Assembly: GCF_017741815.1 (NCBI RefSeq)
Contig: NZ_JAGHMF010000014.1
Location: forward strand, 62,001-126,000
DNA from: Rhizobium sp. 16-488-2b
GTDB lineage: Bacteria; Pseudomonadota; Alphaproteobacteria; Rhizobiales; Rhizobiaceae
Length of the DNA stretch: 64,000 bases
Reading direction: 5' to 3'
Below, piece by piece: positions 18,610 to 26,744 of the stretch (the stretch's first letter is position 1; every line of letters starts with the position of its first letter). The notes under the pieces were generated by a model. It searched no databases. It was not told the origin of the DNA and worked only from the letters and a program-made list of their open reading frames with translations. Position numbers and translations under genes: made by a program.

Positions 18610-19512
18610 TTATTCGGCAGCGTTCAGCACCGCATCCACATCGCGCGCCGGCGACATGCCGTATAGACGGCTATATTCGCGGCTGAACTGTGACTGGCTC
18701 TGATATCCGACGCGGTGCCCGGCGGTGCCGGCATCCAGCCGCTCGATCAGCATAAGACGCCGCGCTTCGTGCAGCCGGATCTGCTTCTGATACTGCACCG
18801 GCGTCATCGCCGTGATCGACTTGAAGTGATGATGGAACGACGAGACGCTCATGTTGACGTGCTCGGCCAGTTCCTCGATGCGCAGCGTCCGCGAGAAATT
18901 CTCGCGCAGCCAGGCGATCGCGCGGGCGATCCGGTTGCCCTGGCTGTCGGCGATCGCGATATCGATCAGCTGGTCGCCCGCAGGTCCCGTGAGGATACGA
19001 TAGAGGATTTCTTGTTCGATCAGCGGCGCCATCGCCGCGATATCCGCTGGACTATCAAGCAAGCGCAGCAGCCGCACGGCCGCATCGAGAAGCTCCGGCG
19101 TCGCGGCATTGACGACGATGCCGCGCTGGCCGGATGGTGGCGTCGCGCTGCGCTGTATGGTCGAGCGACTGAGCAGATGGAGCAGCTTTTCGCTGTTGAT
19201 CGCAAGCGTGATGCAAAGATGCGGAACCTCGGCGCTCGCCTCCACCACGCGCCATGCGACCGGCAGGTCGACCGACGTCAGCAGATAGTCACCCGCCCCG
19301 TAGTTGATCGTATCGGTCCCGAGCTGCAGGCTTTTGGCGCCTTGAATAACCATGGCGAAACACGGGCGATAGCTGCCGTGACAAGGCGCGCTCGGCGTCG
19401 TGCGGCGGCTGATCCCCAGCCCCTCGATCCCCGTCTGCACTTCCCCGTCGCCGAGCGCGAAGCGGCCCGCGATCGACGCGATCTCCTGGTAGCGGTTGAA
19501 CAGCATTGTCAT
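18610..19512 (-). CDS. AraC family transcriptional regulator (YqhC-like)
   Basis: A 300-residue regulator with an N-terminal AraC-type ligand/cupin region (PCHGSYRPCFAMVIQGAKSLQLG, YGAGDYLLTSVDLPV) and a C-terminal double helix-turn-helix (RIARAIAWLRENFSRTLRIEELAEHVNMSVSSFHHHFKSI ... QSQFSREYSRLYG). The layout resembles YqhC, which activates a neighbouring alcohol/aldehyde dehydrogenase gene. It is divergent from such a gene at 19732, and the 219-base gap holds an AraC-type direct repeat. ATG 19512 has GGAAAG upstream and is preferred to the far upstream ATG at 19647. Confidence 0.88.
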   Translation of the reverse strand: MTMLFNRYQEIASIAGRFALGDGEVQTGIEGLGISRRTTPSAPCHGSYRPCFAMVIQGAKSLQLGTDTINYGAGDYLLTSVDLPVAWRVVEASAEVPHLCITLAINSEKLLHLLSRSTIQRSATPPSGQRGIVVNAATPELLDAAVRLLRLLDSPADIAAMAPLIEQEILYRILTGPAGDQLIDIAIADSQGNRIARAIAWLRENFSRTLRIEELAEHVNMSVSSFHHHFKSITAMTPVQYQKQIRLHEARRLMLIERLDAGTAGHRVGYQSQSQFSREYSRLYGMSPARDVDAVLNAAE

Positions 19513-19601
19513 CAGTCGCACTTTCCGGTGAGAACGGCTTGCCTGTCGTTTGGACTGTTTATCTAGGATGGATTTGCATCGCCGCAAATACCGCTCTCTT
19601 T

Positions 19602-19632
19602 CACTTTTGCAGGCTCCAACCACTTTTGCAGG
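19602..19632. promoter_or_regulatory. direct-repeat site, likely AraC-family binding site
   Basis: CACTTTTGCAGG occurs twice exactly, at 19602-19613 and 19621-19632, a 19-base period. It lies about 100 bases upstream of the alcohol dehydrogenase start, between it and the divergent AraC gene. AraC proteins bind tandem direct half-sites about two helical turns apart. Confidence 0.6.
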
Positions 19633-19731
19633 ATCGTGCAAGAACACGAGAGGATCACTCTAACGCTGGGTGCCGTCTCTGGCGCATAAGGGCACCATCC
19701 CTTTCCACCCCGCCAAAGAAGGATACTTCCC

Positions 19732-20778
19732 ATGCCAATCGCAAGAGGCTACGCCGCTACCGATGCATCCAAGCCGCTGACGCCGTTCACCTTCGAACGT
19801 CGGGACCCGAACGCGGATGACGTCGTCATCGACATCAAGTACGCCGGCATCTGCCACTCCGACATTCACACCGTTCGCAACGAATGGAAGAATGCCGTCT
19901 ACCCGATCGTGCCGGGCCACGAAATCGCCGGCGTCGTTTCGGCCGTCGGCGCCAATGTCACCAAGTTCAAGGTCGGCGATCACGTCGGCGTCGGCTGCTT
20001 CGTCGACAGCTGCGTCGGCTGCGCAACCCGCGACCTCGACAATGAGCAGTACATGCCGGGCCTCGTCGGCACCTACAACAGCGTCGATCGCGACGGCAAG
20101 ACGGCAACGCAGGGCGGCTACTCCGACTCGATCGTCGTCAAGGAAGACTACGTCCTGTCGATCCCCGGCAACCTGCCGCTCGACGCCTCCGCGCCGCTTC
20201 TGTGCGCCGGTATCACCCTCTACTCGCCGCTGAAGCACTGGAATGCCGGCCCCGGCAAGAAGGTCGCCATCGTCGGTATGGGCGGCCTCGGCCACATGGG
20301 CGTCAAGCTCGGCGCCGCCATGGGCGCTGATATCACCGTCCTCTCGCAGTCGCTGTCGAAGAAGGAAGACGGCCTGAAGCTCGGCGCCAAGGAATACTAC
20401 GCGACGTCTGATGCCTCGACCTTCGAAAAGCTCGCAGGCACCTTCGATCTGATCCTGTGCACCGTTTCCGCCGAGATCGATTGGAATGCCTACCTGAACC
20501 TGCTCAAGGTCAACGGTGCGATGGTCCTGCTCGGCATTCCGGAAAATCCCGTCCCGGTTCACGCCTTCTCGCTCGTTCCCGCCCGCCGTACGCTGGCCGG
20601 CTCGATGATCGGCTCGATCAAGGAAACCCAGGAAATGCTGGACTTCTGCGGCGAGCACAACATTGTCTCGGAAATCGAGAAGATCAACATCCAGGACGTC
20701 AACGAAGCCTACGAGCGCGTTCTGAAGAGCGACGTTCGCTACCGCTTCGTCATCGACATCGCCTCGCTGGCAGCCTGA
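19732..20778 (+). CDS. zinc-type NAD(P)-dependent alcohol/aldehyde dehydrogenase (CAD/YahK-like)
   Basis: A 348-residue medium-chain dehydrogenase of the cinnamyl-alcohol-dehydrogenase branch. Catalytic zinc ligands are visible as Cys in GICHSDIH (residue 41), His in PGHEIAG (residue 63) and a later Cys in [12 protein letters not shown]. The cofactor motif is [19 protein letters not shown]. The structural zinc lobe is altered: only two cysteines (residues 94 and 97) of the usual four are present, the others being Arg100 and Met108. It is probably activated by the divergent AraC regulator and is followed by a strong terminator. Likely role: aldehyde detoxification, by family analogy. Confidence 0.88.
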   Translation: MPIARGYAATDASKPLTPFTFERRDPNADDVVIDIKYAGICHSDIHTVRNEWKNAVYPIVPGHEIAGVVSAVGANVTKFKVGDHVGVGCFVDSCVGCATRDLDNEQYMPGLVGTYNSVDRDGKTATQGGYSDSIVVKEDYVLSIPGNLPLDASAPLLCAGITLYSPLKHWNAGPGKKVAIVGMGGLGHMGVKLGAAMGADITVLSQSLSKKEDGLKLGAKEYYATSDASTFEKLAGTFDLILCTVSAEIDWNAYLNLLKVNGAMVLLGIPENPVPVHAFSLVPARRTLAGSMIGSIKETQEMLDFCGEHNIVSEIEKINIQDVNEAYERVLKSDVRYRFVIDIASLAA

Positions 20779-20821
20779 TCGAACGAATAGCGGGTTCGCC
20801 CGCCTTATCACCAGAATACCG

Positions 20822-20850
20822 AAGCCCCCGTCACCTGGCGGGGGCTTTTT
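20822..20850 (+). terminator. terminator after alcohol dehydrogenase
   Basis: AAGCCCCCG / CGGGGGCTT stem with a short TCACCTGG-type loop, followed by T's, 43 bases after the stop codon. Confidence 0.85.
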
Positions 20851-20870
20851 CGTGGATGTAAAAGTAAACA

Positions 20871-20903
20871 GAAAAGCCCCCGGTTCGCACCGGAGGCTTT
20901 CGA
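20871..20903 (-). terminator. terminator after ndh
   Basis: On the minus strand GAAAGCCTCCGG / CCGGGGGCTTTTC forms a hairpin ending in TTTT, 28 bases beyond the NADH dehydrogenase stop. Confidence 0.75.
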
Positions 20904-20930
20904 ATGGTCGTCGCGGCAGCCCGACAAGAC

Positions 20931-22193
20931 TTACTTTTCGTCCGCGATGGTCTCGCGCTGCGTGATCAGGCGGGCGCTGTGCTGGCCGCTGAGGAAGATC
21001 CACAGCCAGCTCCAGGCGACCGAAAAGCGCGAACGGGTGCCGATGAGGAAGTAGATGTGGGCGATGCCCCAGATCCACCAGGCGAGCCCGCCTTTGAGCT
21101 TGATCTTGCCGAAATCAGCGATTGCCGCGCTCCGGCCGATCGTCGCCAAGCTGCCCTGGTGCTTGTACTTGAAGACCGGCGGCGTCTTGCCCTTCATCCG
21201 TGCGTGAATGACCTTGGCGACGAAGGCGCCCTGCTGCTTGGCGGCAGGTGCGACACCCGGCACCGGCGCGCCGCTCTCCTGCATCACCGAAGCGGTATCG
21301 CCAATAACGAAGACGTCGGGCAGGCCTGGCGCCGTCAAATCCTTCTCGACGATCGCGCGGCCGGCGCGGTCCGCCTGGATGCCCAGCCACTTCGCGGCCG
21401 GCGACGCCTGAACGCCGGCAGCCCAGCTGATCGTCCGGCTCGGGATGAACTCCTCGCCGATCTGCACACCTTCCGCCGTGCACTCGGTGACCGGCTTTCC
21501 AAGCCGTACCTCGACGCCAAGATCGTTGAGCGCCTTCAAGGCATATTCGGACAGTTCGGGCACGAAGGTCGGCAGGACCCGCGGTCCGGCTTGCACGAGG
21601 ATGACTTTTGCCTTGCGCGTATCGATATTGCGGAACTCTCTCGGCAGCGTCTTGTGCGCCAGTTCAGCGATGATGCCCGCAAGCTCCACGCCGGTCGGGC
21701 CGGCGCCGATGATGATGAACGTCAGGCATGCATCGCGCTCGGCCGGATCGCGTGCCGTCTCTGCCCTTTCAAAGGCCAGAAGCACGCGGCGGCGGATCGT
21801 CGTTGCATCCTCGAGGGTCTTCAGGCCCTGCGCAACCGGCGCCCAGTCGTCGCGGCCGAAATATGCATGGGTCGCACCCGTGGCGAGCACCAGCGTGTCG
21901 TATTGCAGGACGTTGCCATCGCGCAGCTTTACCGACTTCGTGCCGGTATCGACGCCCGAGACATCGCCAAGCAGGGTCGTCACTTCGGGGCGGTCACCAT
22001 AGAGATGGCGGATCGGCCAGGCGATCTCGGAGGTCGACAAAATCGTTGTGGCGACTTGGTATAGCAGGGGCTGGAACAGATGGTGATTGCGCCGATCGAC
22101 GAGCGTAATGCGGACACCAGCGCCTTTAAGGTCGTTTACGAGTTGCAGCCCTCCGAAGCCTCCTCCAACAACGACGACGTGATGATCAGCCAT
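20931..22193 (-). CDS. ndh: type II NADH dehydrogenase (NDH-2)
   Basis: A 420-residue single-subunit, non-proton-pumping NADH:quinone oxidoreductase bound to the inner membrane. The FAD motif VVVVGGGFGGLQLVNDLKGAG is at the N terminus, the NADH motif IIIGAGPTGVELAGIIAELAH around residue 160, and the quinone-site region includes GVAPAAKQQGAFVAKVIHARM. The C-terminal amphipathic and hydrophobic stretch (WWIWGIAHIYFLIGTRSRFSVAWSWLW) can anchor it to the membrane. A palindrome TTACCCTTTTGGTAA (22197-22211) overlaps its ribosome binding site and may be an operator. Confidence 0.92.
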   Translation of the reverse strand: MADHHVVVVGGGFGGLQLVNDLKGAGVRITLVDRRNHHLFQPLLYQVATTILSTSEIAWPIRHLYGDRPEVTTLLGDVSGVDTGTKSVKLRDGNVLQYDTLVLATGATHAYFGRDDWAPVAQGLKTLEDATTIRRRVLLAFERAETARDPAERDACLTFIIIGAGPTGVELAGIIAELAHKTLPREFRNIDTRKAKVILVQAGPRVLPTFVPELSEYALKALNDLGVEVRLGKPVTECTAEGVQIGEEFIPSRTISWAAGVQASPAAKWLGIQADRAGRAIVEKDLTAPGLPDVFVIGDTASVMQESGAPVPGVAPAAKQQGAFVAKVIHARMKGKTPPVFKYKHQGSLATIGRSAAIADFGKIKLKGGLAWWIWGIAHIYFLIGTRSRFSVAWSWLWIFLSGQHSARLITQRETIADEK

Positions 22194-22196
22194 AGG

Positions 22197-22211
22197 TTAC
22201 CCTTTTGGTAA
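22197..22211. promoter_or_regulatory. palindrome overlapping the ndh ribosome binding site
   Basis: TTACC-CTTTT-GGTAA is a perfect inverted repeat four bases upstream of the ndh ATG. A near copy (TTCCCTTTTGGTAA within 26629-26644) sits at the same place ahead of the HxlR gene, which suggests a shared regulator. Confidence 0.45.
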
Positions 22212-22477
22212 TTTGCATAAGAATTGACCAATGTCATCTTAACTACCCCCTGTTCAACCACTGTTTCAGCATAGCTAACCTGCGTTGGCGGGCCTGCGAC
22301 CAATCAGCGCGCGGGCCGACGCGGCGACATCTGCGATCCCAAATGCGGCATTTGCCCAGGCAAAAGAACGGGATCGGCTGGCAATTTCGCCCGTTATTTG
22401 CATGATGCTCCGCGAAGCGGGAGACCGCCAGAAGAACGCGCGTCGCAAAGACGCGGGAGCAGCAGGAGGAATATCGA

Positions 22478-23194
22478 ATGCGGACAATCGGCCTGATCGG
22501 TGGCATGAGCTTTGAGAGCTCCGCCGTCTACTATCGCCTGATCAACGAAATGGTTCGCGACCGCCTCGGCGGCTTCGCCTCCGCCGAACTGCTGATGCAT
22601 TCCGTGAATTTCGAAGAGATCGTCGCGATGCAGAAGGCCGGCGATTGGGAAGCCGCCGGCAAACGGCTCGGCGACGTAGCAGCACGCCTGCAATCGGCCG
22701 GCGCCGAATGCGTCCTGATCTGCACCAACACCATGCACCTCGTCGCCGGCCCCGTCGCCGACCGCATCACTATCCCGCTGCTCCACATCATCGATGAAAC
22801 CGCGGCAGCGCTGAAGGCCGCCGGATGCCATCGCCCGCTCCTGCTCGCCACGCGCTACACGATGGAGCACGGCTTCTATACCGACCGCGTGAGAAGCCTC
22901 GGGCTCGACATCATGGTGCCGGATCAGGGCGACCGCACGACAGTCCACGACATCATCTTCAACGAGCTCTGCGCCGGGCAAATTCTCGATAGCTCCCGCC
23001 AGACGCTTTTCGAGATCATCGAGCGCGAACGCGCCAAGGGCGCCGACAGCATCATCCTCGGCTGCACCGAGATCTGCCTGATCCTCGACCCCGACAATCT
23101 GCCCCTGCCCGGCTTCGATACCACTAAGATCCACGCCAAAGCCGCCGTCGACTTCGCCCTGGGCGATCAAGCCACACAAAAAGCGGTCGCTTAG
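22478..23194 (+). CDS. aspartate/glutamate racemase family protein (YgeA-like)
   Basis: A 238-residue cofactor-independent racemase. The glycine-rich start MRTIGLIGGMSFESSAVYY is diagnostic. The two catalytic positions are the Thr in LICTNTMHLVA (about residue 86) and the Cys in ILGCTEICLIL (about residue 192), the Thr/Cys arrangement seen in YgeA, a broad-specificity amino acid racemase, rather than the Cys/Cys pair of aspartate racemases. ATG 22478 follows AGGAGGAATATCGA. It converges with nothing and ends about 70 bases before the MarR-GNAT gene on the same strand. Confidence 0.88.
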   Translation: MRTIGLIGGMSFESSAVYYRLINEMVRDRLGGFASAELLMHSVNFEEIVAMQKAGDWEAAGKRLGDVAARLQSAGAECVLICTNTMHLVAGPVADRITIPLLHIIDETAAALKAAGCHRPLLLATRYTMEHGFYTDRVRSLGLDIMVPDQGDRTTVHDIIFNELCAGQILDSSRQTLFEIIERERAKGADSIILGCTEICLILDPDNLPLPGFDTTKIHAKAAVDFALGDQATQKAVA

Positions 23195-23208
23195 ACCCAA
23201 CAATTTAG

Positions 23209-23221
23209 TTGACTCAGTCAA
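23209..23221. promoter_or_regulatory. MarR-type operator candidate
   Basis: TTGACT-C-AGTCAA is a perfect inverted repeat 41 bases upstream of the MarR-GNAT start. MarR proteins typically bind short palindromes of this kind in their own promoter. Confidence 0.55.
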
Positions 23222-23261
23222 TCAATTAGAGGACACGGTCACCCAGCAGGAGACCTGATCC

Positions 23262-24179
23262 ATGTCCGATTCCGCCCTTATCGACGCAGCCCGTGATTTC
23301 AACCGCTTCTACACCAACTTCCTGGGGGTCCTGAACAAGGCCTATCTCGACACCCAGTTCACGCTGACCGACGCGCGCGTCCTCTTCGAAGTAGGTTCGC
23401 AGGAACACGTCAGCGCTGTGGCTTTGGTCCGCGACCTGCACCTCGACCCTGCCTATCTCAGCCGTATCCTGAAGCGCTTCAAGGCCGAAGGTTTGATGGA
23501 GACGACGCCTGATCCCGACGATCGGCGCAGCCAGCTTATCTCCGTCACCGACCAGGGACGCGTGCAATTCCAGGAACTCGTCAACCGCTCCAATGCCCAG
23601 ATCGCCGGACGCTTCGACAAGCTGGCATCAGGCGAACCGCAGAACGTTGTCGCGGCGATGAAGACGATCCGCTCCCTGCTCGACCCCGAAGCCGCGATGC
23701 CGCCCCTGGTCATCCGCCCTCACCGCGCCGGCGACATCGGCTGGATCGTGGAGAGCCAGGCAAAGTTCTACAGCGAGGAATACGGCTGGGACATGCGCTT
23801 CGAGGGCCTTGTCGCCGAAGTCGCGGGACGCTTCCTCACCAATTTCGATCCGGCCATGGAATACGGCTGGATCGCGGAACGCGGCGGCGTCAACATCGGC
23901 TCGATCCTGATCACCAACGGCGGCGACGGCATCGCCAAGCTGCGGCTCCTCTATATCGACAAATCGGCACGCGGGCTCGGCCTCGGAAAGACATTGGTCG
24001 ACGAATGCATCCGCTTCGCGAGAGCCAAGGGATACCGGCAGATCTCGCTCTGGACCAACGATATCCTGTCTACCGCGCGCACCATCTACGTAAAGGCTGG
24101 CTTCCAGCTCGTATCCGAGGAGAAGCACCGCATGTTCGGCCCCGAGCTCAACGGGCAGACCTGGGTTCTCGATCTTTAG
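23262..24179 (+). CDS. bifunctional MarR-type regulator/GNAT acetyltransferase
   Basis: A 305-residue two-domain protein. Residues 1-140 form a MarR winged helix (FTLTDARVLFEVGSQEHVSAVALVRDLHLDPAYLSRILKRFKAEGLM, then the wing TPDPDDRRSQLISVTDQG). Residues 150-305 form a GNAT N-acetyltransferase with the acetyl-CoA loop DKSARGLGLGKTLVDECIRFARAKGYRQISLWT. The same fusion is known in other proteobacteria and is thought to link ligand acetylation to gene control; the substrate is unknown here. ATG 23262 follows AGGAGACCTGATCC. The upstream palindrome is the likely self-binding site. Confidence 0.9.
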   Translation: MSDSALIDAARDFNRFYTNFLGVLNKAYLDTQFTLTDARVLFEVGSQEHVSAVALVRDLHLDPAYLSRILKRFKAEGLMETTPDPDDRRSQLISVTDQGRVQFQELVNRSNAQIAGRFDKLASGEPQNVVAAMKTIRSLLDPEAAMPPLVIRPHRAGDIGWIVESQAKFYSEEYGWDMRFEGLVAEVAGRFLTNFDPAMEYGWIAERGGVNIGSILITNGGDGIAKLRLLYIDKSARGLGLGKTLVDECIRFARAKGYRQISLWTNDILSTARTIYVKAGFQLVSEEKHRMFGPELNGQTWVLDL

Positions 24180-24213
24180 ACTAAATTGCGAAACAGCAAG
24201 TTTTCGGCTTGAT

Positions 24214-24233
24214 TTGGAAACGATCATTTCCTA
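24214..24233. promoter_or_regulatory. TetR-type inverted repeat upstream of TetR gene
   Basis: TTGGAAACGATCATTTCCTA contains the arms GGAAA and TTTCC separated by CGATCA, immediately ahead of the TetR start at 24246. This is a likely autoregulatory operator. Confidence 0.5.
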
Positions 24234-24245
24234 ATCAGTCGATCC

Positions 24246-24863
24246 ATGACCACGCACGCACTCATCGACACCAGCCGAGCGCGCGGACGCCCGCGTGAAT
24301 TCGATATGGACGCAGCGCTTGGCAAGGCGCTCGACGTCTTTTCCGAGCGCGGCTACCACGCCGCCTCCATCAGCGAACTGACCGAGGCGATGCAGCTGAC
24401 CTCGGGCAGCGTCTACAAGGCGTTCAAGGACAAGCGCGGCATCTTCCTCGCCGCCTTCGACCGCTATAGGCGAATCCGCCGCGCCCTGCTCGAAGCCCGC
24501 CTGAAGGAGGCCGCCACCGGCCGCGACAAGGTCCGCGAGCTTCTGAGCTCCTACGCATCGTCTTCGCATGGTGCGTCCGGCACGCGGGGATGCCTCGTGG
24601 TCGGCAGCGCCAACGAGCTCGCGATCTTCGACGAGGAGGCCGCGCAACGCGTCTCCGATGCCTTCGATGCCAATGAAGCGCACCTGATTGAACTTATCCG
24701 CCTCGGCCAGAGCGACGGTTCCATTTCCGCCACGCTCGATGTCGAAGCCACGGCGCGCACCCTGCTTTGCCTGACCGCCGGCATGCGCATCGTCGGCAAG
24801 ACCGGCCGCACCGCGCCCGATATGGACGCAGTCGCCCGCGACGCGATGAAGCTTCTGACCTGA
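24246..24863 (+). CDS. TetR/AcrR family transcriptional regulator
   Basis: A 205-residue repressor. The helix-turn-helix is in DMDAALGKALDVFSERGYHAASISELTEAMQLTSGSVYKAFKDKRGIFLAAFDRYR (residues 19-73), preceded by a basic RARGRPREF tail typical of the family. The remaining helices form the ligand-binding domain (SSHGASGTRGCLVVGSANELAIFDEEAAQR). It lies 73 bases upstream of an MFS transporter gene on the same strand, so the pair is probably a regulator with its drug or metabolite exporter. Confidence 0.88.
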   Translation: MTTHALIDTSRARGRPREFDMDAALGKALDVFSERGYHAASISELTEAMQLTSGSVYKAFKDKRGIFLAAFDRYRRIRRALLEARLKEAATGRDKVRELLSSYASSSHGASGTRGCLVVGSANELAIFDEEAAQRVSDAFDANEAHLIELIRLGQSDGSISATLDVEATARTLLCLTAGMRIVGKTGRTAPDMDAVARDAMKLLT

Positions 24864-24936
24864 TTGTTTTCCCAAGAGCGCGCAAAACCGCGCTCGCAAC
24901 CACCTGTACTATCCGTTTGCCCCACCGGAGCCCAGC

Positions 24937-26148
24937 ATGAGCCTTTCGTCCACCACACCTGAGACCGTTGCAGCGCCAACGATCTCGCCTTTGATGACAT
25001 TTCTTTTCGCCGCCGCCTGCGGGCTCGTGGCCGCCAATCTCTATTATGGCCAGCCGCTCGCCGGTCCGATCAGCGCCTCGCTCGGCTTCAGCCCGGCCGC
25101 CACCGGCCTGATCGTCACGCTGACGCAGATCGGCTATGGCCTCGGCCTGCTTTTGATCGTGCCGCTCGGCGACCTCATGGAAAACCGCAAGCTGGTCCTC
25201 ACTTTGGTGCTCATGTCGGCCGTGGCGCTTGTCGGCGCTGCGCTGTCCACCACACCCACCCTGTTCCTCACCGCCTCGCTCTGTATCGGCATGGGCTCGG
25301 TCGCCGTTCAGGTGCTCGTGCCCTTCGCCGCCAACATGGCGCCCGATGCCTCGCGCGGCCGCGTCGTGGGCAATGTCATGAGCGGGCTGCTCTGCGGCAT
25401 CATGCTCGCCCGCCCGGTCGCAAGCTTCCTCGCCGAGGCCACATCCTGGCATGTCGTCTACTATGCGTCGGCCGTCGTCATGATCCTGCTCGCCGCCATC
25501 CTGCGCGTCCAGCTGCCAGTCCGCACCCCGCACACGCGGCTGAGCTACGGCGCGCTGCTCGCCTCCATGGCGCATCTCGCCCTGCATTCCCGCGTCCTCC
25601 AGCGCCGCGCGCTCTATCAGGCCGGCATGTTCGGCGCCTTCAGCCTGTTCTGGACGACGACGCCGCTTCTGCTCGCCAGCCCCGCCTTCGGCCTGACGCA
25701 GAACGGCATCGCGCTCTTCGCGCTTGCCGGTGCCGCGGGCGCCATCGCATCGCCGATCGCCGGCCGCCTCGCCGACCGCGGCCTCACCAAGATCGCATCG
25801 ACCATCGCCATGCTCTGCGGCATCATCGCCTTCCTGATCAGCCACTTCGCGACCGATGGTTCAGCACTCGCGCTGACCCTGCTGACGGCAGCCGCGATCA
25901 TTCTCGATTTCGGGGTAACGACCAACCTCGTGGTCGGCCAGAGGGCGATCTACGCGATCAGCCCGGAGCATCGCAGCCGCCTCAACGGCCTCTTCATGGC
26001 AACCTTCTTCGCCGGCGGCGCGCTTGGCTCTGCCATCGGCGGCTGGGCGTTCGCGACGGGTGGCTGGACGCTGACTGCCTGGATCGGCCTCTGCTTCCCC
26101 AGCCTCGCCTTCCTGCTTTTCCTCACCGAAGGGCTGCGCAAGCGCTGA
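24937..26148 (+). CDS. MFS transporter (drug/metabolite exporter)
   Basis: A 403-residue transporter with 12 predicted membrane segments. The conserved motif A loop appears as VPLGDLMENRKLVLTLVLMS after helix 2, and a related loop as IAGRLADRGLTKIASTIAM in the second half, as in the DHA1/YfcJ-like exporters. The substrate is unknown. It follows the TetR gene on the same strand, which probably controls it. It converges on the HxlR gene. Confidence 0.88.
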   Translation: MSLSSTTPETVAAPTISPLMTFLFAAACGLVAANLYYGQPLAGPISASLGFSPAATGLIVTLTQIGYGLGLLLIVPLGDLMENRKLVLTLVLMSAVALVGAALSTTPTLFLTASLCIGMGSVAVQVLVPFAANMAPDASRGRVVGNVMSGLLCGIMLARPVASFLAEATSWHVVYYASAVVMILLAAILRVQLPVRTPHTRLSYGALLASMAHLALHSRVLQRRALYQAGMFGAFSLFWTTTPLLLASPAFGLTQNGIALFALAGAAGAIASPIAGRLADRGLTKIASTIAMLCGIIAFLISHFATDGSALALTLLTAAAIILDFGVTTNLVVGQRAIYAISPEHRSRLNGLFMATFFAGGALGSAIGGWAFATGGWTLTAWIGLCFPSLAFLLFLTEGLRKR

Positions 26149-26201
26149 TCAGTATCGGGAACGGCGTGACGCTTTACTCCGCGCCCAGAGGCACGCAAGC
26201 G

Positions 26202-26621
26202 TCACGCACCCGATGCGTCGAACTTGACCCGGGCGGAGCGAACGGCCTCATGGTTGTTCTCCGCCCAATTCAACAGCAGTGCCAGCGTCTGGTAGAGGGA
26301 ATTGCCGAGATCCGTCATCCGGTACTCGACGCTCGGCGGCTTCGTCGGAAACACTTCGCGCTCGATATAGCCGTCGCGCTGCAGGTCGCGCAGCGTCTGC
26401 GTCAGCATGCGCTGTGAAATATCCGGGATCATCCGGCGAAGTTCGCCGAAACGATAAGGCTGCTGCGACAGCGCCTCCAGCATCAGCGTCGACCACTTGC
26501 CGCCGATCTGCTGCATCATGTCCCGCACCGGGCAATTGTTGAAATCGAGCTTGGAGAGATCGACCTCGTTCCGCACGCGCGGCTCGGCCTTGCTCTTCAG
26601 GTTGACGACGGTGCCGGCCAT
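26202..26621 (-). CDS. HxlR family transcriptional regulator (QorR-like)
   Basis: A 139-residue winged-helix regulator of the HxlR family, many members of which sense quinones or electrophiles through a conserved cysteine. The family signature is [61 protein letters not shown]; the Cys at the start of that motif (about residue 29) is the usual redox cysteine. ATG 26621 is chosen over 26684 because the ribosome binding site AAAGGGAA precedes it. It is divergent from an NmrA-family oxidoreductase, the typical regulator/target pair for quinone stress. Confidence 0.88.
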   Translation of the reverse strand: MAGTVVNLKSKAEPRVRNEVDLSKLDFNNCPVRDMMQQIGGKWSTLMLEALSQQPYRFGELRRMIPDISQRMLTQTLRDLQRDGYIEREVFPTKPPSVEYRMTDLGNSLYQTLALLLNWAENNHEAVRSARVKFDASGA

Positions 26622-26628
26622 GCTGATG

Positions 26629-26644
26629 GTTCCCTTTTGGTAAC
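26629..26644. promoter_or_regulatory. imperfect inverted repeat ahead of HxlR gene
   Basis: GTTCCCTTTTGGTAAC has the arms GTT-CC / GG-TAAC with one mismatch and overlaps the HxlR ribosome binding site. It closely matches the palindrome at 22197-22211 before ndh. Confidence 0.4.
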
Positions 26645-26744
26645 TTACGGCGCAAAAACTGCCTTCTTTACAGTTGTCGGTCAATCCCTATTTTAGCCCT
26701 AGTCTCTTTTCGAGACCAGCAATCGAACCTAGAGGTTTACACAC

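Noticed and set aside
19660..21078. A 472-codon minus-strand frame across the alcohol dehydrogenase gene.
   Set aside because: Antisense shadow of a clear zinc-type dehydrogenase; its composition is not protein-like and it runs through the terminator region.
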